64,000 nucleotides of DNA, taken from positions 26,035,501 through 26,099,500 of the forward strand of contig BSBM01000370.1 in assembly GCA_027924585.1 (NCBI GenBank), in the 5' to 3' direction. Each line of letters begins with the position of its first letter. Within the stretch, counting starts at the first letter, position 1. This DNA comes from Larix kaempferi (Eukaryota; Streptophyta; Pinopsida; Pinales; Pinaceae). Both the position numbers and the translations under genes were made by a program. The notes under the pieces were generated by a model that worked only from the letters and a program-made list of their open reading frames with translations, made no database searches and was not told the origin of the DNA. Of the stretch, positions 1 through 9,800 are shown piece by piece.

Positions 1-229
1 GATCCCTTCACACTCATCCTTGGAATCTTCCCTCGCATTTACTACCTGCACACTTGGGGGATTACCATCATTTGTCTCCAGCTGAAATGTCTCATCAATC
101 AACTATGCAGACCCACCAAAACTCCCGACTGAGCTTCCACATGGCTCAACACTGACAAGTTCCCTCAATTCCACTTGACAAATGTCCTCAACATGAGAAA
201 TACAAGCCCAATGAAGTAGATACTTGTAC
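1..229 (-). pseudogene. 3' part of a reading frame split by element R1
   Basis: On the minus strand this flank reads as protein-like sequence for about 41 codons, meets a TAG near position 100, and continues open in the same frame to the window edge, ending in an acidic stretch (EDSKDECEG). It joins in frame to the minus ORF at 3622-3730 if R1 and one copy of its 5 bp target duplication are ignored, so R1 landed inside a reading frame. I do not recognise the family. It may be a host gene or an older transposon ORF. The single stop and the insertion make it a pseudogene in this copy. The product continues past the left edge and cannot be assessed. Confidence 0.45.
225..229. repeat. Target site duplication of R1, left copy (TGTAC)
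   Basis: TGTAC lies immediately outside the LTR at 230 and is repeated at 3622-3626 immediately outside the other LTR. A 5 bp duplication is normal for retroviral-type integrases. Confidence 0.85.
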
Positions 230-508
230 TAAAGCGTAAAAGATTCTTAACCATGAAGCGTAAAAGCTTCTTAACCGCAGTAAATACTCTAAAATTCCCA
301 CAAATAATCCGAGGCCTGCATTTCGATGGTAAATAAGATATTGATAAATTGATAAGATGATTACAATGTAATGAGAGGCCCCGTACGAATACAATTCCAA
401 AGGGCACCTTTAATGGTTGTTCACAAGGGTTATGTCCCTTGGATAATTATTGTTAATTACTATTATTACTATTATTATTTAATATTTATATATTTTAGGT
501 TTGTTACA
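230..508 (-). repeat. R1 3' LTR
   Basis: This 279 bp repeat is nearly identical to 3343-3621. On the minus strand it starts TGTAAC. The terminal CA has mutated to TA in this copy (base 231). Differences from the other copy are scattered substitutions, mostly transitions. Confidence 0.88.
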
Positions 509-522
509 TTTCCTTCCCCTTA
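509..522 (-). other. R1 polypurine tract
   Basis: On the minus strand the run AAGGGGAAGGAAA directly precedes the 3' LTR. This is the expected position of the plus-strand primer for reverse transcription and it fixes the element's orientation. Confidence 0.8.
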
Positions 523-1765
523 AGGGAAGCTTTGTCCCCAAAGCTTTATTGAAGACAAAGGTTATGTCTGATTTTTTTTGAACTGTCATCTCTACATCCT
601 TTCTTTTAGTATTTGCGGCACTTGAGGAAATGAGGCGATACAAGTTATGAATTCCACATAAGAACTGTCGCATCGTTTTTGATGTGGTCCATCCGAGATC
701 TATTTTTGTCGGAGCTATTTGATTGCTTTGTGGGATGGGTCTTTTTCGTTTTTTGCTTAGTATGTTGATTTGATGTTCTTGCTTGTCTGACATCGTAATT
801 CCTCGGTGTATGTTCATTTTGACCCTGTCGTTGGTCAAAATGATGTTTATAATTGGGGTGATGATAAGGGGTTCTTGTTATTTCTTTTTTCTGCTGGTTT
901 GAATTCTTTTTGAACTGTGATGAAGACTGAATTTGAATTTATTTCTTCTTCCTCAACTTGATTTTTTTTTTTCGGAAAGCCTGGATGCTTCCTTCTGGAT
1001 TTGCGCTACTTTGTTCTCTAGTAGATTGTTATTACTCTGGATCTTCTTGAACCTTTTGTCTTGCGACTTTTTGTCCTCTTTGAACTTCTCGATTTGTTCT
1101 TCTAGTTCTCGATTAAGATTTATTAGGCGTTGGTTTTCTTCCTCTTTATCCAGTAGTTTCCCTTCAATATCTTCGTTTGATTATTCTATCTTTTTGGTAC
1201 TTTTCAACTTCCTGATTTTTCCAATTAATGTTTTGTTATGGTTTCTTAACCGATGTATTTCTTCACTATTATTTGATAAATTGCTCTTGGCAACTGTAAT
1301 CTCCAGTTTATGCGTCTTTCTGACGTCGTCATACTGTTGCTAGAGTTTTTCCTTTTGTTGTCGATATTGACATAACTCAGCTTCTTGATTTTCTAATTTT
1401 CTCAGGACTTGCGCCTATTCAACATCTTTGTCCATGATGAACTTGTTTAGATGCTTAATTTGTTCTTCTAAATCATTATCGCTTCCATATGGTGATTTGT
1501 CATCATTTTCTGACTTTCTGATCTAGTCTTCTAGGTTTTGATTGTGAATTTTCAAACATGAGATTTCTTTATCATGATCAGATAACATTTTCTTGTTATC
1601 TCTTATGGTTAGTTCTAGCTGTCGATTTTGCTTCCATAAGCGATGATTCTCATTGTCTCTCCACTCTTTCAACAACTTCTGCGTCTCAACCTCAACTTGT
1701 AGACGTTTATTGATCGCCTTATATTGCTTTAACTCATCCAATGCTGCTTGTAACTGTGAATTCAT
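509..1765 (-). pseudogene. Decayed coiled-coil protein of element R1
   Basis: Reading leftward from an ATG at 1765 that follows an in-frame TAA, one frame encodes about 400 residues dominated by Glu, Lys, Gln and Leu with heptad-like spacing (ALDELKQYKAI, LEEQIKHLNKF, NRELEEQIEKF), a long coiled coil. The C-terminal third, near 838-520, is basic and Asn/Gln-rich. Several in-frame stops interrupt it, mostly TAG where Gln fits the flanking pattern. I see no zinc knuckle and no enzyme motif. It could be a highly diverged Gag, since Gag N-termini are often helical, or a captured host coiled-coil gene. It is the only coding-like content of R1. Confidence 0.55.
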
Positions 1766-2520
1766 TTTTTATTTTGAATTCGTCGTAATTCCTGGCTTTG
1801 GACGATAACTTGGTCTTCTTGACTTGATTTGTTTTTTGACTTGGTATTCTTTTGACTTTGATTTCGTTGGCGATAGATAGTCTTTGACTTTTTCGATGAT
1901 AGAGGTTCTTTGACTTCCTTGACAAGTCTTCCTTTGACTTCTTCAATGATGGATGATAGGTGGCTGCCGTTTTCTTTGACGAATGTTCCTTTGACTTTGA
2001 TTTTTTTTTACAATGAGGGTCTTCTTATAACTTGATATTGTTCTTCAATGATAACCGATCTTTAACTTCTTCTACAGTAATTTTTCCTTCCTTTGACTCT
2101 TTTTTTTTGTAGTATAAACTAATAATTATAATGGATTATAATTATTAATTACTAATAATTCATTATTATGTGTAATAATACTATTATGAATAATAATAAT
2201 TATTATTTATAATAATAATATTATTATGAAATTTTAAGGATTGGATATCGACAATGGTCTTCGATTCTTCTTGTTTACTTTGATTTCTTCTTTAGCTTTG
2301 TCTTCTAGTTCAATCTATTCCTTGGGAAAAGAAAAATCTTCTTCTCACTAAGTTAAATAACCCTTCTTCTTTTTTAATTACTAATTGCAATAATAAAATT
2401 ATTAAATAATATATATAATTATTACTATTACAATAATATATATATATTTTGGAATTAATTCAAATTAAGGTTTTAAAATATATATAATAATATATTTATT
2501 ATCATATATTTTTGTTTGAA
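1766..2520. other. AT-rich interior of R1, no gene seen
   Basis: The segment 1770-2110 is built from diverged repeats of a TTTGACTT-rich unit, and 2110-2500 is mainly A/T runs such as AATAATAATTATT. The minus strand near 1734-1946 is Lys/Ser-rich and could be a remnant N-terminal extension of the coiled-coil protein, but a stop precedes the ATG at 1765. Confidence 0.5.
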
Positions 2521-3250
2521 TGGTCAACAAATTGGAGGATCGACATGGAAGGAGCTAGGGATGAATGGAGGAAGGGTACGTGTAGGTCAATGGAGCGGGG
2601 GCTAGGGATGAGCGCGCAGGAATAGGAGCAGGATGCGCGGGAGTGCGTGGAGGTGGCGTGGATAATGGATGAGAGGGGGTGAATGTGAGCGGAGGGAGGC
2701 TGTGGTTGCAGCGGAGGGGAGGGGAGGGGAGGGGAGGGGAGGGGCGACGAGAGACTGGTATGGGGATTGGATGTGCGGAGGTTGGTGCATCGGAGGAGGC
2801 ATTGGTGGGCGTGGCCAGGGAGGAGGCAGAGGTGTGTGGGTGGAGTGCAGGTGGAAGGAAGAGGGATGGGAGGGGCCGCGTAGTGGAGGAATGGAGGGCG
2901 CAGGCGTTGGTGGATAAGGGAGAGTGCGAAAATGGTGGAGCGGGAGGCTGGTGTGGGCGAGGAGCCACGGGGGATGTGGAGAGGCAGCGGAAGGATGCAC
3001 GGTGATGGGTGGTAGCAGCAGGCAGAGGGAGGAGAGTGTGACAGGGAGAGGAAGAGGGAGCTGTGTGCATGGGAGGAGATCCGAGAGGGGAACGACAGCG
3101 GAGGGAGGAGAGCAGAGATGAAGCGATGTGGCCACGGGGAAAACATGGAGCGTGGGGAGAAGAGGGAGAGGGAGTGCGCAGCTATAAGGATACTGTGGGA
3201 GGTAGCGTGGGTAGGTAAGGTGCGCATATAATGAAGGGTGTGGGGATTTA
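2521..3250 (-). other. GC-rich, purine/pyrimidine-asymmetric leader of R1
   Basis: About 700 bp of strongly G-rich plus strand (C/T-rich in the element's sense strand) sits between the PBS and the coiled-coil ORF, in sharp contrast to its AT-rich surroundings. It includes about seven tandem GGGGA units at 2711-2745. All three minus frames and two plus frames are open for long distances, which follows from the composition and is not evidence of coding. It may be a leader or a captured CpG-rich host segment. Confidence 0.5.
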
Positions 3251-3329
3251 GGGAAACCCTAGAGTTAATGGAAAAATTGCAAGGTTCAAAGAAACTTTGA
3301 GATGATGGCTATCCGCTGGATCAGATTTG

Positions 3330-3341
3330 GCTCTGATACCA
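3330..3341 (-). other. R1 primer binding site (tRNA-iMet type)
   Basis: On the minus strand TGGTATCAGAGC begins one base after the 5' LTR. It is the widely used plant PBS complementary to the 3' end of initiator tRNA-Met. Confidence 0.88.
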
Positions 3342-3342
3342 C

Positions 3343-3621
3343 TGAAGCGTAAAAGCTTCTTAACCATGAAGCATAAAAGCTTCTTAATTGCAGTAAATAC
3401 TCTAAAATGCCCACAAATAATCCGAGGCCCACATTTCGATGGTAAATAAGATATTGATAAATTGAGAAGATGATTACAATGTAATAAGAGACCTTGTATA
3501 AATACAATTCTAAAGGGCCCCTTTAATGGTTGTTCACAAGGGTTATGTCCCTTGAATAATTATTGTTAATTACTATTATTAATATTATTATTTAATATTT
3601 ATATATTTTAGGTTTGTTACA
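3343..3621 (-). repeat. R1 5' LTR
   Basis: A 279 bp LTR, TGTAAC at its 5' end and CTTCA at its 3' end on the minus strand. A TATA-like TTTATACAAG on the minus strand near 3492-3502 could drive the element's transcription. Two tandem copies of a hairpin-like GAAGC...GCTTC motif lie at the 3' end. Confidence 0.9.
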
Positions 3622-3730
3622 TGTACCTTGTATCAATCTGGAATAGGCCCTCCTGGGCCCATAACTCATCATCACGCGGGTCTAAAAGCTGTTCCACCTC
3701 ATCGCTCAAATGAGACCATTGATCTGCCAT
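3622..3730 (-). pseudogene. 5' part of the reading frame split by R1
   Basis: From an ATG at 3730 the minus strand is open for 35 codons (starting MADQWSHLSDEVEQLL) up to the R1 target duplication, and resumes in the same frame at 229. The acidic, helical N-terminus matches nothing I recognise. The ATG is the first in frame after several upstream stops, so it may be the real start. Either a small host gene or an older element ORF is possible. Confidence 0.45.
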
Positions 3731-4547
3731 TTCAACCTATCTCTTTAAGGACAACCTATTCACTTCATCAACCTTTAGCTAGACCCTGTCATTTTGTAGA
3801 AACCACCTCCCACCCACCAAAACCTTAGACATACAACATCCAGATGCCAATTTTGGACACACTTTATAGCCATGGACCAACATTTTGCTTTCGAAGAAAA
3901 ATATTATCAGAATTTCCTATTTGCTTCCATAACTCTATTATGTGTGAACACCCAGGTTTTTATGCACATAACCTTCAATTATCTGTAATATTTAGTTGTT
4001 CCACAAATTTATTTTTAAAATTTAACCCAACAAATATTTTAGAACACGTTGTGGAGATGAGACCTTCAATACTAACTGAAGAAGAAAAGGCAATGATGAT
4101 AGGGACAAAAATGATGATAGGTACAAAAGAGCGTTCTTGAGGAATTAAAAGACTGTCGTGGATCAAGGTAAAATAGTCTGTTGTCTCTCCGTGATGCGGG
4201 TGACGATTACACTTTTCCTACCCATGTGGCCGAGTGACTTATTCACGTGTTGGAGGACGAAGGTTCCAACCAGAGTAATTAATCCCCTCTTGGAACCACC
4301 CATCTACTATAATAACGCGGGAGAGGTGGATGCCTAAGGAGGAGAGCATACATGTACTATGTTCACACACCTACACAGTACGGTGGAAGGATAATGACGA
4401 TTCAAGGAAGATTGGATGTGGATACAGAGTGCATAGAGACTAGCGGAAATATGATGGTTGCAGTTATAAGTTGGGTTGGGATGATGGGGTTTTATTATGC
4501 AAGGGTGCTAGAGGAGGGCCCTGTGACAATTTGCCTTATTTTGGTGC
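3731..4547. other. No gene seen
   Basis: Short plus-strand open stretches at 3844-4140 and 4352-4561 have no recognisable domains and no supporting splice or repeat structure. A short direct repeat of about 18 bp (atgatgatagg-acaaaa type) lies at 4093-4128. I cannot assign a function. Confidence 0.3.
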
Positions 4548-5192
4548 ATGCGGAAGATTGAGAGGAGTGTACTCATTCACGTGGGGAGGTTTGTGAGTGT
4601 TAGGGATATGGATCTGAGAGGGAAGCGCGCAGGGAAGGGGGTCAAAGGGAAAGGAAAGTCGGTTGTCCCGAAGGTCACTAGGGAGCAGAGAAGCGTTGGT
4701 CAAGCGACCCACTTCTTTAAGCACATAATTCCTGTGGAGATTCGTGAGGAGATATAAGGTATTGAGTAGGAGTTGTGGGATCAAGTAAGGGAGATGAAGT
4801 TGGATGAAGAATTTGATGACCTGGCTTACTGGGTCCATGACCCAAGATCGACTCATGGGAGGTTGGAGGCGTATCACCGGATCATAGCTACGTACTGGGT
4901 CATGAAGGGGCTCATGGCCCATATTCCGATGGAAAAAGCTAATAAGGAGGCAGGGGATACAAAACCAATGCATGCTTGGAAGGACTATAATGCCGACTGT
5001 AGATTGATGCATCGTAAAATTGATGTAATGGCTTGCAAAATGGGGATCTCTTTCCTCCCCTGTTCGAAGCAACGGGCTGTGGATGGTACGCCTTCAAATG
5101 GGGGGATTTACATGGAGAATGGATGTGCAACCAACTCTGCTTTGCAACCGCAGCTTCAACAGGCTCCAGGTTCGGCTTCTCCTCTCCCTTAG
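4548..5192 (+). pseudogene. Decayed ORF of unknown family
   Basis: One plus frame reads about 213 residues with two close in-frame stops (TAA at about 4755 and TAG at about 4767). The N-terminal third is basic (GKRAGKGVKGKGKS). The rest is mixed and globular-looking, rich in His, Trp and Met (YWVHDPRSTHG, YHRIIATYWVMKGLM). It stays open for 139 codons after the second stop and ends in a Gln/Pro/Ser tail. The composition suggests once-coding DNA, possibly a transposon ORF, but I see no catalytic motif. Confidence 0.35.
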
Positions 5193-6318
5193 GTCTCGTA
5201 AGTCTGTTTGTAGTGGCTTGTCCTCACTATGGTTGGGGTGGTATTTAGGTGTGTCTAGAATTGCTATGGTACTAGAGACATATAGTGTTTTTTGTCACCT
5301 CTATTTGTATACGACTTGATAAGCATATATTGTACAAGTTAAAGTCGGTAGGGGGACTTTTTGTATATCAGGATCTGATCAGTTATCTTTTTGGTTCTTT
5401 CTTTGAAAATGAAAGACAATCAATGTTCCTTTTGATTATATAATATATAAAAAAAGCTTATAGAAAAAAAAATAGTTTGTTATCTCAATTAACATAGTTT
5501 TGAAAAATCTAAACTTTTAATTATAATTTTCACAAGACACTATACACTATATTATTTTTTTTTCAGCAAAAAAATCTACTATTGATATTCAAAGAGAATC
5601 AAATAGTACAATGAAAGTCTAGACTCAAGATCTAAATCATTTAGAGCCAATCTAATCACTAGATCATACTTAAACAAACTACATCAGTACATTCTTCTCA
5701 TCAGTACATTCTTCTCAAAACATGTAACAAACACTGAAAGCCTACAAGCGTAAAGAAGTTTTAGCAACTTAATAAAAAACTATACACTATATTATTATTA
5801 TTAGTTTACTAAATTAATTTGCATTATATTATTATTATTAGTTTACTAAATTAATTTGCTATTGTGTTAGGTGTAATAGAAATGATGATAAACTTGTATA
5901 TATTTGAGATGGTAGAAATTTTTGTAATTATGAATAATAATAATTATGAATAATAATAATTATTATGATAAAAACAAATTATTTCAGTTTTTTGAGTTTG
6001 TAAAAAGTAACTATTACTATTACTAACTAGTAACTATTACCCATTTTTCGGTTTTTTCAGTTTGTAAAAAGTACGATCGTATACTGGAATCAATGATCTC
6101 CATGGCTTATCCCGACCCTTCGATTATCTGAACTAAATCATCCTGACCCTTCATTTAACTGACGGTATCTGTAGTAATGGTATCCTTCCTGCACATACCA
6201 GCAATGCTCAAAGCTGGTCTCCACACCAAGCCCCAAAAATGCTGCAAGGGCTCTAATTATGGCCTAGTTGGCGTTGAATTGCTTTGTTGCTCATATTTTT
6301 CTTCTCTAATCCATGTAA
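5193..6318. other. AT-rich, no gene seen
   Basis: The region has A/T runs and short direct repeats. Two copies of an about 40 bp unit (tatattattattattagtttactaaattaatttgc type) lie at 5787-5860, and a duplicated segment ending gtttgtaaaaagta lies near 5985-6075. Confidence 0.4.
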
Positions 6319-6414
6319 GTTCGTGTTCAAAGGGACAATGGCCACCCAACTTATTCCTCGCGGAAAGTTCGTGTTCAAAGGGACAATGGCCACCCCCTTT
6401 ATTCCTCGCGGAAG
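6319..6414. repeat. 48 bp tandem duplication upstream of the tandem-exon gene
   Basis: Two adjacent copies of a 48 bp unit start at 6319 and 6367 (gttcgtgttcaaagggacaat...), differing at a few bases. They lie about 500 bp upstream of the ATG at 6873. They may belong to the promoter region or to an older repeat. Confidence 0.7.
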
Positions 6415-6650
6415 CCATCCGATGCATCCCCACGCCAACCAGTTGCCTAGGGCATTCATGGTGCAAATCCCCAAATCCATCCCCGCCCGAGCAATTAATC
6501 CCTGCCGAGGCACATGGCTTCTTGCAATCCTTCGGCTGCTTCCTTACATAACCGAAATTACACATAATCGAATACTCATTAAGGTGAGACCACCCATATT
6601 CAAATTTTGTGGTTTCCTCGGCCGACTGCACCTAATGCCAATTGCCGCAG

Positions 6651-6659
6651 ATATAAAAC
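6651..6659 (+). promoter_or_regulatory. Possible TATA box
   Basis: ATATAAAAC stands in a relatively GC-rich stretch about 215 bp upstream of the ATG at 6873, leaving room for a leader of about 190 nt. This rests on position and sequence only; no transcript evidence is available here. Confidence 0.3.
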
Positions 6660-6872
6660 ACCCCCACGGGATGATAGAATTCTATAATTGAAGGAGTCCC
6701 ATAACTGCTTTTCGACTATCGCACCGTTTATTACCTGTGCTTTCTTATACTCTGGTCCGGCATAGCCTGCGAACCCAGTGCCCTCGGACGGCAGCAGCAA
6801 TAAAATATAGGGCTCTCTCTGTTTCCATAGAGTGTCAAATTGTCAATTGGGTGTTGTTATTATTGTTCTCAT

Positions 6873-9800
6873 ATGGCTAGGAGGAAGAGGCTCTGCGATG
6901 AGGGCATGTCAGGCGAAGAAGAGGTCAAGAGAATGGAAACGAAGTACGCTTCTCTAAAAGAGGATTACGTGGAGCTCCAGCGGGTATGTATGTTTTGGGT
7001 TTGGACAATTGTGTCTGCACTGCAATCCAAATTTCGCAGAGCCAGACCAGCAATATGTGATTTCTGTTTTGTTCTCTATATTGTTTTGTTGATTTATTTA
7101 TTTGTATTTTTTGGTCCTTTCGATGTCTTTCAGCATACCAGGGCATTGAGAAAAAGAGCGGGCAGAAACAACGATAAGATGAAGAGGTTGCGGGCAGAAG
7201 TCAGGTAAGTGGGTTTTTTCTTTGGATGGTATTTTTTTATGTGTTCTATGTTGTTAAAAAGGGTCAGGGCATCTGTTGATATAGTGCAGGACATCAATGG
7301 ATCTGGGGTTCCAAGAATTTAATTGTGGGTAGTTTGTTTGTTGCTGTGACTAAAAATATCAAGAAACTCTGTTGTTACTGAAATGGTTTGTGCTTTAGTT
7401 TTGGGAATTATGGTTTTCTTTAGTATCATGGTGTTCTAGTGAAGGGAAGGTGTTGAATGCAGACTGAATTTTGCAACAAAAAAAATTAAGCATTAGGCTT
7501 TGGAGTACGGAGGTCTTATTGTTTAGTCTATTAGGTTTTATCCTCACCCTGTAAGTATAGGGCTTTCAAACAGAAATGGACTAATAGGTTTTTATCATTA
7601 CCCTCCCTGCCAACCCCTTTTGTTTGAGTAATTGTGGTGGATCTTTCAGTAAAAAGTGATTTAAAGAGTGCCTAGGTCATTTATCATTATATGCAAAAAC
7701 ATGGGCAAGCTTGTAGTGGTGGATTAATGTGCAAAAAGTATCTGCAGTTTTCTCACCCTGTAAGTTTAGGGCTTTCAAACATAAATGGACTAATAGGATT
7801 TCATCATTCCCCTCCCTGCCAACCCCTTTTGTTTGAGTAATTGTGGTGGATCTTTCAGTAAAAAGTGATTTAAAGAGTGCCTAGGTCATTGAAATCGTTA
7901 TATGCAAAAACATGGGCAAGCTTGTAGTGGTGGATTGATGTGCAAAAAGTCTCTTCAGTTTTCTCACCCTGTAAGTATAGGGCTTTTAAACAGAAATCGA
8001 CTAATAGGATTTCATCATTCCCCTCCCTGCCAACCCCTTTTGTTTGAGTAATTGTGGTGGATCTTTCAGTAAAAAGTGATTTAAAGAGTGCCCCAGTCAT
8101 TGAAATCGTTATATGCAAAAACATGGGTAAGCTTGTAGTGGTGGATTGATGTGCAAAAAGTCTCTTCAGTTTTCTTTCACGGATGTTGCTTTTGACATTT
8201 GATGTAAGGGTTTTCAAATGTGTTCTAATCAAACGATAAATGATGCTGGATTTCCAGATTTTTGCGTGGCAAATACCAAATGTTTACAGAAAAGAATTGC
8301 GAGGAGCCTGTCAATCTATCAGTATTCTCGGAGTCTGGTGCTAAAGTTCCTTCAATTTACAGAAAACCCAACGAACCAACTAAATTGTCGGCTATTGAAG
8401 ACGAGCCTATAAGATGTGAATTGGCTGGTCTACAACCGTTGATGTCAACAGATCACCATACCTCCCCTGAAATGGTAAGACATCATGCAAACATATTTTA
8501 TGTAATTATTTAAAACATCCTTTATTCTGTTCACTGGAATGTGATGCTAACTGTTCTATTCTTGTGTTGATACGTTCCTACTGGACTACAGTTTTCACCT
8601 ATGAGGATAACGCCAGCTTTCACAGTGCATCATAGTTCATCTGTTACACCTGCTCTTACACAATCTAACACGAAGAGAGATCTTGACAATAATGGGCTAG
8701 TCAGTGCTCAGAAACCATCTAAAGTTAAAGATGGCAAAAAAAAGAAAATCAAAACAGATCTATTGATATTCCCAGAATACTGTGCTAAAAGCATTACCAT
8801 TTCCAAAAAACCCAAAGAACCAGCTGAAGCGATGGCTATTGAAGACAAGTCTAGAAGACATGAATTGACTGGGATGCAGACATTTTCATCAACATATGAC
8901 CGTACCTTACCGGAAATGGTAAGACTTCATGCAAACATATTGATCTAATTGTTTCACACAACCTTTAATTTTATTTTACCAGAATGAGATGCTAACTGTT
9001 TTAATTCTCTTATGTTGATATGTTCAAACTGGACTACAGCCCTCGGTTTTCAAAGTGCCTCATAGTTCATTGGTGACGCCTGCTGTTATAGACAGCCGAA
9101 ATGAGAAGATCAAAGCAGACGCATTGGCATCCACGGAATTCAGAGCTCAAATCATTTCCACTTCCAAAAGACCCAAAGAACCAATTAAAGGGCTGGTTAT
9201 TGCAGACAAGCCTGCAAAACATGAATTGACTGGGATGCAATTATTGTCGTCAACAGATGACTTCACTGCGCCTGAAATGGTAAAATTTAAGCAAATATAT
9301 TTATCTAATTGTTTAATACAACCTTTAATTATGTTGACTGGAATGCGATCCTAACTGTTTTATTCTCTTATTTTGATATGATCAGACGAGACTACAGCCT
9401 TCAGCTATAATGACAATGCCGGGTTCCAAAGTGCCTCATAGCTCATTCGTCACACCCACTCTTGAACCAGCTAACAAGAAGAGACGTCTTGAAAATAATG
9501 GACAAGTGGTAGCCAGTGCTCGAAAGCCATCTAAAGTTAAAGATGACAGAAATAGGAAAATCAAAGCAGATCCATGGGTATCCCCAGAATTTGTAGCTAG
9601 AAATTTTTCAGTTTCCAAAAAAACCAAAGAACCAACTAAAGCACTAGCTATTGAAAACGAACATGCAAGATATGAATTAACTGGGATGCAACCATTGTTG
9701 TCAACAAATGACTGTACCTTGCCTGAAATGGTAAGACTTCATGCAATGTTGCAAACATATTTATCTCATTGTTCCAGACAACCTTTAATTCTGTTGACTG

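Larger units (their letters stand above)
230..3621 (-). mobile_element. Complete non-autonomous LTR retrotransposon R1
   Basis: Two direct repeats of 279 bp (230-508 and 3343-3621) bound the element. In minus orientation each LTR starts TGTAACAAACC and ends in CA. A 12 bp primer binding site matching the tRNA-iMet type (TGGTATCAGAGC) lies one base inside the 5' LTR at 3330-3341, and a polypurine tract adjoins the 3' LTR at 509-522. The 5 bp target duplication TGTAC flanks both ends (225-229 and 3622-3626). The 2.8 kb interior has no recognisable Gag, protease, RT or integrase. It holds a decayed coiled-coil ORF and a GC-rich leader. R1 therefore depended on enzymes from another element, like the LARD/TRIM class. 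The superfamily is uncertain; the iMet PBS is common in plant copia and also occurs in gypsy. Confidence 0.9.

Noticed and set aside
2502-3227. Long open frames in all three minus frames (up to 241 codons)
   Set aside because: They overlap and consist of Pro/Ser/His-rich text caused by the skewed GC-rich composition. No domain is visible.
3330-3341. Possible tRNA gene at the iMet-like motifs
   Set aside because: Only 12 bp complementary to the tRNA 3' end is present next to an LTR, at the primer binding site, with no cloverleaf.
6257-6631. Minus-strand Cys-rich ORF of 124 codons
   Set aside because: It overlaps two other open minus and plus frames, is largely made by the 48 bp duplication, and lies in the probable promoter of the plus-strand gene.
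7543-8173. CRISPR-like regularly spaced repeats
   Set aside because: The units are long direct tandem repeats without unique spacers, in a eukaryotic intron.
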